Positions 7,076 to 14,968 are shown, numbered from the stretch's first letter. The stretch is DNA of 64,000 bases from Streptomyces sp. NRRL F-6492 (GCF_001280125.1 NZ_LGEG01000213.1:1-64000); one strand, 5' to 3'. A program made the numbers and translations. The notes: a model not told the origin generated them from the letters alone.

Positions 7076-9673
7076 TCACGACAGGATCTCGACGTACCCG
7101 TCGGTCCCGTGGACGCGGATCCGCTGCCCGTCCGCGATCAGCCGGGTGGCCCCGTCCAGGCCCACGACGGCCGGCAGGCCGTACTCCCGGGCGATCACCG
7201 CGCCGTGGGTCATCAGGCCGCCCACCTCCGTCACCAGGCCGGCGACGCCGACGAACACGGTTGACCAGCTGGGGTCCGTGAAGGCCGTGACCAGGATGTC
7301 GCCCGCCTCCAGGTCGGCCTCCTCCATGTCGAGGACGACGCGGGCCCGGCCCTCGACGGTGCCGGCGGAGACCGGCAGGCCGACGAGGGCGCCGGCCGGG
7401 ACGTCGTCCCGCCGGTAGGACCCGTTGAGGGCCTCGCCGTCCGAGGTCAGCACCCGGGGCGGGGTGAGCGCCCGGTACGCCCGGAACGCCTCCTCCCGCC
7501 GCCGGACGAGCCCCTCGTCCACCCGCCGCGTCCGCACGGCCTCGTGGAACTCCTGGAACGTGAGGTAGAAGACGTCCTCCGCGTCGGCGAGGACCCCGGC
7601 CCGCACGAGCCGCTCCGCCTCCTCCATCAGGGCCCGCTTGTAGACGAAGGAGCGGCTGACGATGCCGTACTTCGGATATTCGCGGTATCCGACGAAGGCC
7701 CGGACCCGGTCGATCATCCGCTGGGTCTCCTCGGCCTTCCGCTCCCCGTCGGGCAGGGCCCGCAGGCGGGTCAGCACGTCCCGCTCCTTCTCCCGCGCCG
7801 TCCGCAGTCCCTGCTCGAAGCGCCGCTCGGCGGCGCCCGGCCCGAAGTTCCTGACGTTGTCGAGGATCGCTGGCACGAGCGCGGCGGGGCGCTCGCGCCA
7901 GCGCGGCCGGGTGATGTCGATCTCGCCGACGCAGCGCATGCCGTACCGGTCGAGGTAGGCCTCGACGGCGTCGCGCGCCCCGGCCCCGCCCGGCAGCTTC
8001 GGCAGCCCGTCCAGGAAGTCGTCGTCCTCGACGCGGCCCAGGAACTCCACGACCTCCGGGTGGGGACGGATCGCGTCGGCGACGTCGAGCAGGGCGAGGC
8101 CCATCTCCGACGTGACGTTGCCGGGGGCGGACAGCGTCAGCGCGTCGGCCGCGTTCTTCTCGCCCAGCCACTCCAGCAGCTTGTCGTTGAGCCACCAGGT
8201 GGCCTCCATGCCCGCCGTGAGCACCTGGAAGCTCAGCGGGTCGCCGAGGACCCGCTTGTGCTCCTCGAAGGCTTCGAGGAGGAAGTCGAACAGCTCCGGT
8301 CCGCTCTTCGTCCGGATGTCGCGCTCCAGGGCGGCGACGGACGCCCGGCTGCGCCCGATCAGTCCGGTGACGATCGCCGGATCGGTCTCGACGGGGGCGG
8401 GCGCCCCGCCGGCCGCGGGCGCGCCGGGACCGGCGTCCGGCAGCGACGGGACGAAGCCGTCGCGGCCGAGGACGGTCTCCAGGGCGTCCCTGATCAGGGG
8501 GTCGCCCCTCCCGATGACCTCCAGGAGGCCGGCGCGGCTCGCGGGCGAGGCCAGGCGCCGGGTGACGTCGACGAACAGCCTCCCGCCGGCCTCGTGCATC
8601 GGCACCATGGCCGTCAGCTGCCACAGGGAGTACCCCAGGGGCTTCATGGCGTCGGTCATCATCTGCTGGTGACCGACCGAGACGTAGACGTGGTTGTCCC
8701 GGTCGCCGCTCTCGGGAACGGGGAACAGCGTCGTGATCGGCCGGCTCTGGACGATCCGGAAGTCGTCGTCGACCAGGCACCACTCGATGTCCTGCGGACG
8801 GCCGAAGTGCGCCTCGATCCGCCGCCCGAGCCGTACGAGCCGCAGGACCTGCGCGTGGGTCAGCGCCGGCTGCTCCCGCCGCACCGCGTCGACCTCCACC
8901 TCGCGCGTGCCGCCGCCGGGGAGGGGCTGGACGGCACTGCGTTTGACGGCGATCGTCGCGGCGACGACCTCGTCGTCCCGCACGGTGAAGACGTCCGGGT
9001 TCACCAGGCCGGAGACCAGGGCCTCGCCGAGCCCGAGACCGGCGTCCACCGTGGCGGCCTTCCGGTCGCCCGTGACGGGGTCGGCCGTGAACAGGACGCC
9101 GGCCGCGTGGGGGAAGGCCATCCGCTGGACGACCACGGCCATGCGGACCGTGCGGTGGTCGATGCCGTGGCGCCGGCGGTAGGCCACGGCCCGCTCGGTG
9201 AACAGCGAGGCCCAGCAGCGGCTGACGTGCCGGAGGACCTCCGCCGTCCCCACGACGTTCAGATGGCTGTCCTGCTGCCCGGCGAAGGAGGCCGTCGGCA
9301 GGTCCTCCGCCGTGGCGCTGGAGCGGACGGCGTAGGCCTCGTGCTCGCCGAACCGGACCAGCGCGCCCGTGATCGCCTCCGCGACGTCGTCCGGGACGGC
9401 GGCCGCCTCGACGGCCCGGCGGATCTCCGCGGCGAGCGCGCGGGTCGCCTCCCGGTCGTCCGGCTCCAGACGGGACAGCCGGTCGAGCAGACCGCCGATC
9501 GACGGCGTCCCCTCCACGGCCAGCCGGAAGGCGTCCGTCGTCACGCAGAAACCGGCCGGTACGCGGACGCCGTCGATCCGCGACAGCGCGCCCAGGTGCG
9601 CGCCCTTGCCCCCGACGACCGCGACCTGCGTCTCGTCGATCTCCCGAAGGTCCCACACGTACCGCGCGTTCAT
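7076..9673 (-). CDS. rph: Rifampin phosphotransferase (PEP-synthase-like)
   Basis: An 865-residue three-domain enzyme that inactivates rifamycins by ATP-dependent phosphorylation of the ansa-chain C21 hydroxyl. The ATP-binding domain (about 1-315) begins VGGKGAHLGALSRIDGVRVPA and carries AVRSSATAED, TADPVTGDRK and DIEWCLVDDDFRIVQSRPI. The central rifampin-binding domain (about 325-755) is Rph-specific (GDRDNHVYVSVGHQQMMT, then the EYPKYGIVSRSF segment). The C-terminal swivelling domain holds the phosphorylated histidine in EVGGLMTHGAVIAREYG (H823). Total length and histidine position match characterised Rph proteins rather than PEP synthase (about 790). The ATG has AAGAGGGG as ribosome site. 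An RAE lies 56-75 bases upstream of the start codon, so induction by rifamycins is expected. Confidence 0.93.
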   Translation of the reverse strand: MNARYVWDLREIDETQVAVVGGKGAHLGALSRIDGVRVPAGFCVTTDAFRLAVEGTPSIGGLLDRLSRLEPDDREATRALAAEIRRAVEAAAVPDDVAEAITGALVRFGEHEAYAVRSSATAEDLPTASFAGQQDSHLNVVGTAEVLRHVSRCWASLFTERAVAYRRRHGIDHRTVRMAVVVQRMAFPHAAGVLFTADPVTGDRKAATVDAGLGLGEALVSGLVNPDVFTVRDDEVVAATIAVKRSAVQPLPGGGTREVEVDAVRREQPALTHAQVLRLVRLGRRIEAHFGRPQDIEWCLVDDDFRIVQSRPITTLFPVPESGDRDNHVYVSVGHQQMMTDAMKPLGYSLWQLTAMVPMHEAGGRLFVDVTRRLASPASRAGLLEVIGRGDPLIRDALETVLGRDGFVPSLPDAGPGAPAAGGAPAPVETDPAIVTGLIGRSRASVAALERDIRTKSGPELFDFLLEAFEEHKRVLGDPLSFQVLTAGMEATWWLNDKLLEWLGEKNAADALTLSAPGNVTSEMGLALLDVADAIRPHPEVVEFLGRVEDDDFLDGLPKLPGGAGARDAVEAYLDRYGMRCVGEIDITRPRWRERPAALVPAILDNVRNFGPGAAERRFEQGLRTAREKERDVLTRLRALPDGERKAEETQRMIDRVRAFVGYREYPKYGIVSRSFVYKRALMEEAERLVRAGVLADAEDVFYLTFQEFHEAVRTRRVDEGLVRRREEAFRAYRALTPPRVLTSDGEALNGSYRRDDVPAGALVGLPVSAGTVEGRARVVLDMEEADLEAGDILVTAFTDPSWSTVFVGVAGLVTEVGGLMTHGAVIAREYGLPAVVGLDGATRLIADGQRIRVHGTDGYVEILS

Positions 9674-9728
9674 CGCGCCCCTCTTTTCCGCAGGTCATGG
9701 CTGAGGCCGACGATTCTGCGCCACGACC

Positions 9729-9748
9729 GGGGCCTTGCCGCAAGCCCC
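9729..9748 (-). promoter_or_regulatory. Rifamycin-associated element (RAE)
   Basis: Read on the minus strand this is GGGGCTTGCGGCAAGGCCCC, an inverted repeat matching the RAE described upstream of rifamycin-inducible resistance genes in actinobacteria. It lies 56-75 bases before the rph start. A possible rph -35/-10 pair on the minus strand is TTGCGG inside the element and CAGAAT about 19 bases further on, but this is a loose fit. The element also overlaps a better promoter facing the other way. Confidence 0.85.
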
Positions 9749-9763
9749 CCGGTGCGCTATAAG
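9735..9763 (+). promoter_or_regulatory. Probable vegetative-type promoter for the macro/UDG-ART operon, overlapping the RAE
   Basis: TTGCCG (9735-9740) and TATAAG (9758-9763) are separated by exactly 17 bases, a good match to the HrdB/sigma-70 consensus and unusually AT-rich at -10 for this genome. The -35 hexamer lies inside the RAE. Transcription would begin near 9770, at the foot of a strong hairpin, and run into the macro-domain gene. Confidence 0.6.
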
Positions 9764-9769
9764 TTGAAC

Positions 9770-9797
9770 AAGGCGAGGAGAGCGATCTCCTCGCCTT
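9770..9797 (+). promoter_or_regulatory. Perfect 12-bp hairpin at the predicted 5' end of the macro operon mRNA
   Basis: Arms AAGGCGAGGAGA (9770-9781) and TCTCCTCGCCTT (9786-9797) pair perfectly around the tetraloop GCGA. It starts at or next to the transcription start predicted from the upstream promoter, so it could protect the 5' end, pause polymerase or act as an attenuator together with the pyrimidine tract that follows. It could also be an operator read as DNA. Confidence 0.65.
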
Positions 9798-9802
9798 CGT
9801 CG

Positions 9803-9851
9803 TTCCCCTCTCTTCTCCCTCCCTCTCCCTTCCCCTCCCCCCTCTCCCTCT
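9803..9851 (+). repeat. 49-base uninterrupted polypyrimidine tract
   Basis: Every base from 9803 to 9851 on the plus strand is C or T, built from short CCCTCT-like units. It lies in the presumed 5' leader of the macro-domain gene. Such a tract can form triplex DNA or bind an RNA or DNA protein. In the mRNA it would be unstructured C/U-rich RNA just after the leader hairpin. Confidence 0.8.
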
Positions 9852-9929
9852 GCTCGACGGCCGGGGCGTTGTCAGTGGGCGCCTATAGCTTGGGACTTGT
9901 TCGAGAAGCTGTGCGAGAGGGGCGGACTC

Positions 9930-10598
9930 GTGGGTGTCCGGCATGCGTTGAGGGTCGTACTGGTCGATGTGAACGCCGAGGTGGTGACGGCCTGGCGGTC
10001 CGCGTTCGCGGACACGCCCGAGGTCGAGATCCGGCGGGGCTCCCTCCTCGACGCCGACGTCGACGCGTGGGTGTCCCCCACCAACGCGAAGGGCCGGATG
10101 GACGGCGGTGTCGACGCCGTCGTCAAGCGGCACCTCGGCGCCGGCATCCAGGTGCGGGTGCAGCGGGCGATCCGCGAGCGGTTCGACGGGAGCCTGCCGG
10201 TGGGCAGCGCGGTGTGCGTCCCGTCCGGGGCCGCCGTGCCCCGGTACCTGATCTCGACGCCGACCATGCGCCAGTCCTCGCAGGACGTCGGCGAGACCAT
10301 GAACGTGGCCCTGGCGTGCGCGGCCGCGTTCCAGGCGGTGCACCTGCGGAACCGGGTCGAGCCCGGCAGCATCCGGTCGGTGGCGCTGGTGGGCCTCGGC
10401 GCGCAGACGGGGCGGGTGCCCGCGCAGGTGTGCGCCAATCTGATGTGGACGGGCTACACCCTGTTCCACGACCACGGGTTCGCGGACTACGACGAGTTGA
10501 GGGCCGCGGTACTGGGGCAGCTCGACGACATCCGGGGAGCGGGGTCCGCGCGGCGGGTCCGGATCGACGTGCCGCGGCGGCCCTCCTTTCGCCGCTGA
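9930..10598 (+). CDS. Macro-domain protein (probable ADP-ribose binder or ADP-ribosyl hydrolase)
   Basis: A 222-residue macro-domain fold: strand VVLVDVNAEVVTAW, then EIRRGSLLDADVDAWVSPTN followed by the glycine-rich first loop AKGRMDGGVD (compare the N-x-GGV of macro domains), a GSAVCVPSG strand, and late in the domain VALVGLGAQTGRVP, equivalent to the phosphate-binding loop. The GTG start is chosen because GAGAGGGG lies seven bases before it; a TTG 33 bases upstream lacks a ribosome site. It precedes a gene with an ADP-ribosyltransferase domain by 76 bases on the same strand. The simplest reading is a writer/eraser or toxin/antidote pair in which this protein removes or senses ADP-ribose made by its neighbour. 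The loop sequences diverge from MacroD and DarG types, so catalytic competence cannot be assumed. Confidence 0.8.
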   Translation: MGVRHALRVVLVDVNAEVVTAWRSAFADTPEVEIRRGSLLDADVDAWVSPTNAKGRMDGGVDAVVKRHLGAGIQVRVQRAIRERFDGSLPVGSAVCVPSGAAVPRYLISTPTMRQSSQDVGETMNVALACAAAFQAVHLRNRVEPGSIRSVALVGLGAQTGRVPAQVCANLMWTGYTLFHDHGFADYDELRAAVLGQLDDIRGAGSARRVRIDVPRRPSFRR

Positions 10599-10674
10599 CC
10601 CGCAGGCCCCGCAGGGCTCGCGGGCTCCGCAGTCCGCCCCCGTCTCCGTACCGAATCCCGGGAGTTCCGCCCTC

Positions 10675-12291
10675 ATGAGTGACGCCGACGTCTCCGCCGC
10701 GGGTGATCCGCTGAAGCTGGCCGAGCTGTTCACCGACGGCGGCGAGCCGTGGCTCCCGCTGCTCGGGCCGGTGATCGCGGCGCGGCCGGGGGCCGCCGAC
10801 TTCATCGGCCCGGGGCGGAGCCCGGAGGTGGTGCCGGTGCGGGAGTTGACGTTCCAGGCGCTGAAGCCGCATCCGCCGCACAAGTGGAAGGTGGTCGCCT
10901 TCGGCCAGAATCCGTACCCGCGGGCGGAGAGCGCGACCGGCATCGCGATGTTCGACAACACCTTCGGCGACTGGAAGGACAGCCAGTTCGGCCGGGTGGT
11001 CAGCATCCGCTGCCTCATCAAGGCCGCCGCGATGTGGAAGTACGGCATCGTCAAGAAGACGCCGATCGCCGACGTCCGGGCCCTGTTGGAGAAGGAGGAC
11101 ACGGTCCGGCCGCCGGAATGGTTCCAGGCGATGCTCACCCAGGGCGTGCTGCTGCTGAACGCGTCCCTCACGGCGAGCGTGGACGGGGCGGTGCCGACCG
11201 ACCGGCACACCGCGTTCTGGCGGCCCGTGGCCGAGCAGATCGTCGAGGAGATCCTCCGGGCCAAGCAGGAGGCGGCGGAGGAGGACCGGGGGGTGGTGTT
11301 CGCCTGGTGGGGCGCGCACGCCCGGAGCCTGAAGCGGGTCGTCCAGCGGCTGGAGAAGAAGTACCCGGGGGTCGAGGTCCGGCACCTGGACCACGTGAAT
11401 CCGGCGGCGCAGGGGGACGTCTTCTGCGAGGGCGACCACTTCTCCCGGGTGAACGACGCGCTGGCGGCGGTGGGGGCCGAGCCGGTCGACTGGCTGCCGC
11501 GGAAGGGCTGGGACCGGGAGGCGGCGGGGGCCGGCGGGCCGGCGGGCGGTGGTGTCGCGGAGCGGATGGGGGCGTTCATCGCGTCGACGATGGAGCTGCA
11601 CCAGCTGTATCTGGAGCGGCTCACGAGCGTCAAGGACGAGGGCCTCGTCCTGCCGCCGATCACCGGCGTGTTCGACACTCCGCTGATGGACTTCCGGAAG
11701 GCCGTCGAGCCGGTGTCCCGGGTGCTCCGGAACCTGGAGGGGCACATCGAGCGGTCGGGCCTGTTCGGTGAGGCCAGGGCCGCGTCGACGGAGGACGCCG
11801 GCGGGCTGTCCGCCGACGCGATCTCGGCCCTCCACCTGTACACGTGCGAGTCGGCGTTCTACCGCGAGATCAACGCCGTGCTGCGTTCGCCCGACCGGGA
11901 GCGGCTGGTGCCGTACCTGCCGTACCTGCGGCTGCTGTTCTCGGCGGTGGCGGAGCTGCCGGCGCGGAAGCAGCCCCTGTGGCGCGGTGTGGCGCTGGAC
12001 CTGCGGTCCCAGTACCCGGTGGGGCGGACGGTGACCTGGTGGGGCGTGTCCTCGTGCACGTCCGAGCGGGCCGTGGCCCGGGGGTTCCTCGGAAGCCGGG
12101 GCAGGCGGACCCTGTTCGAGGTGACGCCGGCGCGGGCGGTGGGGATCCGGCGGTTCTCCGCGTTCACCGGCGAGGAGGAGTACATCCTCACGCCGGGCAC
12201 CCGGCTGGAGGTGACGGAGGTGGAGGCCGAGCGCGGGGGCCTGTGCACCGTGCGGCTGGCGGAGCTGGAGGGGCCGGGACCGGTGTCCTGA
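10675..12291 (+). CDS. Fusion of family-1-like uracil-DNA glycosylase domain with R-S-E ADP-ribosyltransferase domain
   Basis: 538 residues in two parts. Residues about 40-285 follow the whole family-1 UDG plan: FGQNPYPRAES (77-87; GQDPYH in Ung, so the catalytic Asp is Asn), QGVLLLNASLTASVDG (from 156), VVFAWWGAHARSL, LDHVNPAAQGDVF (H240 where Ung has its HPSP histidine), and DHFSRVNDAL. After a glycine-rich linker and a helical spacer (310-430) comes an arginine-type mono-ADP-ribosyltransferase: LWRGVAL (R437), WWGVSSCTSE (S459-S463), and GEEEYILTPGT (E500, E502), the complete R-S-ExE triad. The ATG has a CGGGAG site. It is cytoplasmic with no signal or membrane segment and probably cotranscribed with the macro-domain gene. 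A role in modifying DNA or a DNA-bound target, for repair, stress or phage defence, is inference. Confidence 0.85.
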   Translation: MSDADVSAAGDPLKLAELFTDGGEPWLPLLGPVIAARPGAADFIGPGRSPEVVPVRELTFQALKPHPPHKWKVVAFGQNPYPRAESATGIAMFDNTFGDWKDSQFGRVVSIRCLIKAAAMWKYGIVKKTPIADVRALLEKEDTVRPPEWFQAMLTQGVLLLNASLTASVDGAVPTDRHTAFWRPVAEQIVEEILRAKQEAAEEDRGVVFAWWGAHARSLKRVVQRLEKKYPGVEVRHLDHVNPAAQGDVFCEGDHFSRVNDALAAVGAEPVDWLPRKGWDREAAGAGGPAGGGVAERMGAFIASTMELHQLYLERLTSVKDEGLVLPPITGVFDTPLMDFRKAVEPVSRVLRNLEGHIERSGLFGEARAASTEDAGGLSADAISALHLYTCESAFYREINAVLRSPDRERLVPYLPYLRLLFSAVAELPARKQPLWRGVALDLRSQYPVGRTVTWWGVSSCTSERAVARGFLGSRGRRTLFEVTPARAVGIRRFSAFTGEEEYILTPGTRLEVTEVEAERGGLCTVRLAELEGPGPVS

Positions 12292-12301
12292 GCGGCCCGC
12301 T

Positions 12302-12691
12302 TCAGAGCAGTCCGACGGTCCGGGGCGGGGCGTAGACGTGGCGGGCGAGGTGCTCGCCGCCGCAGCGGACGACGAGGTCCCGCTGCGGGCCCGGTTCCCG
12401 CTCGCGGGCGATCCGCTCCTGGTGGCGGGCGCAGGTCTCGCAGGTGGGGTCCCAGTCGGGCAGGAGGTCGCGGTGGTGGGCGGCGAGGTGCGTGCCGAGG
12501 GCGATCTGGGTGGTGACGGTGCTGTCGAACGGGTCCCAGTCGACGCCCCGTTCGCCGGTGAGGCGGAGTTCGGCGATCCGGTCGCCGACGCTCCGCATGG
12601 TTCGGTAGAGGCCGGCGCACTCGTCGCAGTCCCACATCCAGGGCGGAGGCAGGGGCCACTCGTGGCCGGGGTCGATCTCGTCCGGGCTCAT
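12302..12691 (-). CDS. Conserved hypothetical protein with two CxxC motifs
   Basis: A 129-residue acidic, cytoplasmic protein not assigned to a family. It contains WDCDECAGLYR near the N-terminus and TCETCARHQERI in the C-terminal half, two CxxC pairs that could bind one zinc, and two HH/H-rich stretches (THLAAHHRDLL). No membrane segment is predicted. I use the internal ATG; a GTG three codons earlier is possible and neither has a clear ribosome site. It converges on the UDG-ART gene with only ten bases between stops, so it could be functionally separate or its 3' end could interfere with that operon. Confidence 0.55.
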   Translation of the reverse strand: MSPDEIDPGHEWPLPPPWMWDCDECAGLYRTMRSVGDRIAELRLTGERGVDWDPFDSTVTTQIALGTHLAAHHRDLLPDWDPTCETCARHQERIAREREPGPQRDLVVRCGGEHLARHVYAPPRTVGLL

Positions 12692-12810
12692 GGAAGGCAC
12701 GATAGTCCGCGGGGTCCGCGACTCCGGGCCCTTTCCCCGAACAGGGGGCTACCGTCCGGTACCGGGGCGCGGCGGCCCCGGGCACGCTATGACGCTCTTC
12801 CCCGGCCGGG

Positions 12811-13248
12811 CTACAGGTCCTGGCAGAGGGCGCGGGCCCGGTCCAGCTCCTTCTTCACCTCCGCGTTGAACTCGAAGGTGGTGGAGAACCGTTCCCGGGA
12901 ACTGCGGACGGCCTCGGCGAGCGGCTTGTACCGCGCGTCCCCCGCCGAGGCCGCCGTGGAGAGGGCGCTCGCCGCCGCGTAGCGGTTGAGGGCGATCTCG
13001 CCGGGGGCGCCGTTCTCGGTGGCCTTCGCCGGGTCGAATCCTTCGAGTGCCCGGCACGCGGCGTGCGCGTCCGCGGCCGCGCCTTCTCCGGCGGAGGCGG
13101 TGCCCCCGCTCAGCATCCAGACGGCGCCCGTCCCCGCGACACCGAGCAGGAGCCCGGCTATGAGGGAGAGGGCCACGGTTCTGGTGCGGTTGCGGGGTTG
13201 CTCGGAGACCACGGGCGCGGGGGCGGCGTAAGGCTGCTCTGGCTGCAT
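12811..13248 (-). CDS. Single-pass membrane protein, unknown function
   Basis: 145 residues: a proline/alanine-rich cytoplasmic N-terminus (about 24 residues), an arginine patch (RNRTRT), a single transmembrane helix (about residues 25-47), and an extracytoplasmic, mostly helical domain of about 95 residues with two cysteines (HAACRALEGFDP and the terminal ALCQDL). The start is the ATG at the PEQPYAAPAP segment; frame upstream of it is low-complexity and starts without a ribosome site. No family recognised. Actinobacterial secreted helical domains like this are common near surface-stress genes. It lies on the same strand as, and downstream of, the sigma factor gene but is separated from it by a terminator-like hairpin. 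Confidence 0.6.
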   Translation of the reverse strand: MQPEQPYAAPAPVVSEQPRNRTRTVALSLIAGLLLGVAGTGAVWMLSGGTASAGEGAAADAHAACRALEGFDPAKATENGAPGEIALNRYAAASALSTAASAGDARYKPLAEAVRSSRERFSTTFEFNAEVKKELDRARALCQDL

Positions 13249-13355
13249 GCGGCCCAAAATAGCTCGCCCGCTCACGGCCCTGGCAAGAGGTCGGCCGCCC
13301 CGGAGCCCTCCCGCGTCCGGGCGGACCCGGCGGCGCCCCGGGACGGTGACACGGG

Positions 13356-13393
13356 GAACGGCCTCACCGGAAGGGGGGTCGGTGAGGCCGTTC
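13356..13393 (-). terminator. Intrinsic terminator of the sigma factor gene
   Basis: Perfect 14-bp arms GAACGGCCTCACCG (13356-13369) and CGGTGAGGCCGTTC (13380-13393) with a ten-base loop, 26 bases past the sigma stop. There is no U-tract, as is usual in Streptomyces. Confidence 0.75.
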
Positions 13394-13418
13394 GGTTCCC
13401 GTGGGGAAGCGGGAGGGG

Positions 13419-14279
13419 TCACTCCATGGGGGCGAGCATGCCCTTGCGGAGACGGGCCAGGTTGCGGGAGAGCAGCCGGGAGACCTGCATCTGGGAGATG
13501 CCGAGCCTCTTGCCGATCTCCGACTGCGTCAGTTCCTCGACGAACCGGAGGTGGATCAGCAGGCGGTCCCGCTCGCCGAGTTCGGCGACGAGGGGGGCGA
13601 GGGCGTGGAAGTCCTCGAAGAGTCCGAGCGCCGGGTCCTCTTCTCCTATCAGGTCGGAGAGCATGGCGCCGCCCTCCTCGCCCTCGCCGCCGACCGTGGC
13701 GTCGAGCGAGGTGGAGTTGTAGCCGTTGGAGGCGATCCGCGCCTCGATGACCTCGTCCTCGGAGAGGTTCATCAGGGCCGAGAGCTCCGCCACGCTCGGC
13801 GAGCGCCCGAGGCGGGAGCTGAGCTCCTCCGTCGCCTTGGCGAGCTCCACGCGCGCTTCCTGGAGACGGCGGGGAACGTGGACGGCCCAGGAGGTGTCAC
13901 GGAAGAACCGCTTGATCTCCCCCACGATGCAGGGGACCGCGAAGGTGGTGAACTCCACCTCGCGGGAGATGTCGAAGCGGTCGATGGCCTTGATCAGTCC
14001 GATGGTGCCGACCTGGACGATGTCCTCCATGTCGTCGCCGCGGGCCCGGAAGCGGCCGGCCGCGTAGCGCACGAGGGACATGTTCATCTCGATCAGCGTG
14101 TTGCGGGCGTACTGGTACTCGGGAGTCCCCTCCTCCAGCACCGCCATCCGGTCGAAGAACACCTTCGACAGTTCACGCGCGTCCTTCGGCGCCACCTTGT
14201 CGGGGGCCTCGAGTACGGGAAGACCCCCCATGGTCCTCTCAACGCCGGTCTTCGTATCGGTCAGCATGGTGGTAGCCAC
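13419..14279 (-). CDS. RNA polymerase sigma factor, SigF/SigB (group 3) family
   Basis: A 286-residue stress/sporulation-type sigma factor. Region 2 is present (NTLIEMNMSLVRYAAGRF, DMEDIVQVGTIGLIKAID, FTTFAVPCIVGEIKRFFRDT), followed by region 3 (VHVPRRLQEARVELAKATEE) and region 4 (LTQSEIGKRLGISQMQVSRL). Region 1.1 is absent, as in the SigB/SigF/SigG group. I place the start at the GTG nine bases after AAAGAGGGGG; a TTG 27 bases upstream would absorb this ribosome site. An RsbW-like kinase gene lies just upstream on the same strand and an STAS antagonist and SpoIIE phosphatases lie within 6 kb, so control by partner switching is expected. Streptomyces has many paralogues of this family, so I do not assign a specific gene name. 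Confidence 0.92.
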   Translation of the reverse strand: MATTMLTDTKTGVERTMGGLPVLEAPDKVAPKDARELSKVFFDRMAVLEEGTPEYQYARNTLIEMNMSLVRYAAGRFRARGDDMEDIVQVGTIGLIKAIDRFDISREVEFTTFAVPCIVGEIKRFFRDTSWAVHVPRRLQEARVELAKATEELSSRLGRSPSVAELSALMNLSEDEVIEARIASNGYNSTSLDATVGGEGEEGGAMLSDLIGEEDPALGLFEDFHALAPLVAELGERDRLLIHLRFVEELTQSEIGKRLGISQMQVSRLLSRNLARLRKGMLAPME

Positions 14280-14330
14280 TCCGATGACCCCCTCTTTAGT
14301 AGACAACCCGTCTTCCCCCGGACGGCCCGC

Positions 14331-14336
14331 ATACCC
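14331..14336 (-). promoter_or_regulatory. Possible SigB-type -10 element upstream of the sigma gene
   Basis: GGGTAT on the minus strand, about 52 bases before the chosen GTG, matches the -10 of SigB/SigF-type promoters and would allow autoregulation. No convincing GTTT -35 sits at the right distance, so this is weak. Confidence 0.3.
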
Positions 14337-14410
14337 CCACTCCCACGGAGCATGCGCACGTTTTCAAAAAAATTGTTCTCGCGGTGTGCGAGGCCCTCGT
14401 CCGGGTGGCC

Positions 14411-14854
14411 TCAGACGAGGGAGAGGCGTGCCCTGACCCGCTTGCCGGAGGGGTGCGGCTCCACGCCGACGCTCTCGCAGACGGCCACGACGATCTCGAC
14501 GCCGTGCTGGCCGATGCGGCCGGGATCGTGGCCCCGGGGGACGGGAGAGGCCTCCAGCGAGTCGAACACCGAGATCTCCAGAGCGTCCTCGAACAGTTCG
14601 AGCAACAGGCGGCAGGGGCCGGGCGCGTGGCGCACGGCGTTGGTCACCAGCTCGCTGACCACCAGGCGCGCGAGGTCGACGCGCTCGCGGGCGACCGGCC
14701 GCCGTCCCGCGGCCGGGGACGCGGTGAGGAAGTCGGCGGTGAAGTCGCGGGCGGACGCGACCATGCCGTCGTCGGCGTCCGTACCGTCGTAGTCGACACT
14801 CGCGTACGACAAGGGCCTTTGTGTCACACGCTCCGCGGCGATCGCGTCCGTCAT
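14411..14854 (-). CDS. RsbW-like anti-sigma serine kinase / HATPase_c_2 protein
   Basis: A 147-residue GHKL-type ATP-binding protein. It has the N-box in ARLVVSELVTNAVRHAPGPC and the G1 region (DSLEASPVPRGHDPGRIGQHG); the hydrophobic C-terminal strand RARLSLV closes the fold. Such proteins bind a cognate sigma factor and phosphorylate an STAS antagonist. The chosen ATG follows GGGAGGCAGG; an in-frame extension of 30 residues upstream has no support. It is 131 bases upstream of the SigF-like gene on the same strand, making that the obvious partner, while the pseudophosphatase gene lies just upstream (114 bases). The G2 box is degenerate, so kinase activity is less certain than binding. Confidence 0.85.
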   Translation of the reverse strand: MTDAIAAERVTQRPLSYASVDYDGTDADDGMVASARDFTADFLTASPAAGRRPVARERVDLARLVVSELVTNAVRHAPGPCRLLLELFEDALEISVFDSLEASPVPRGHDPGRIGQHGVEIVVAVCESVGVEPHPSGKRVRARLSLV

Positions 14855-14968
14855 CGACCTGCCTCCCCTCACACGGCTCGGTGCCGTGCTCCGTACCTCA
14901 TCCTGCGCACCTTCCCTCCTTTGCGATTTCCACACCGTCCGCATCCGAGAACACGGAGACGACCGCGT

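Noticed and set aside
6978..11843. A minus-strand open frame of about 4.9 kb covering rph and the UDG-ART gene
   Set aside because: It is a shadow frame; its translation has no domain, while Rph and UDG-ART on the expected frames do.
10675..12291. Rifamycin ADP-ribosyltransferase (Arr) identity for the ART domain next to rph
   Set aside because: Arr is a short stand-alone protein of about 140 residues with a different fold signature. Here the ART is a C-terminal domain of R-S-E type fused to a UDG fold.
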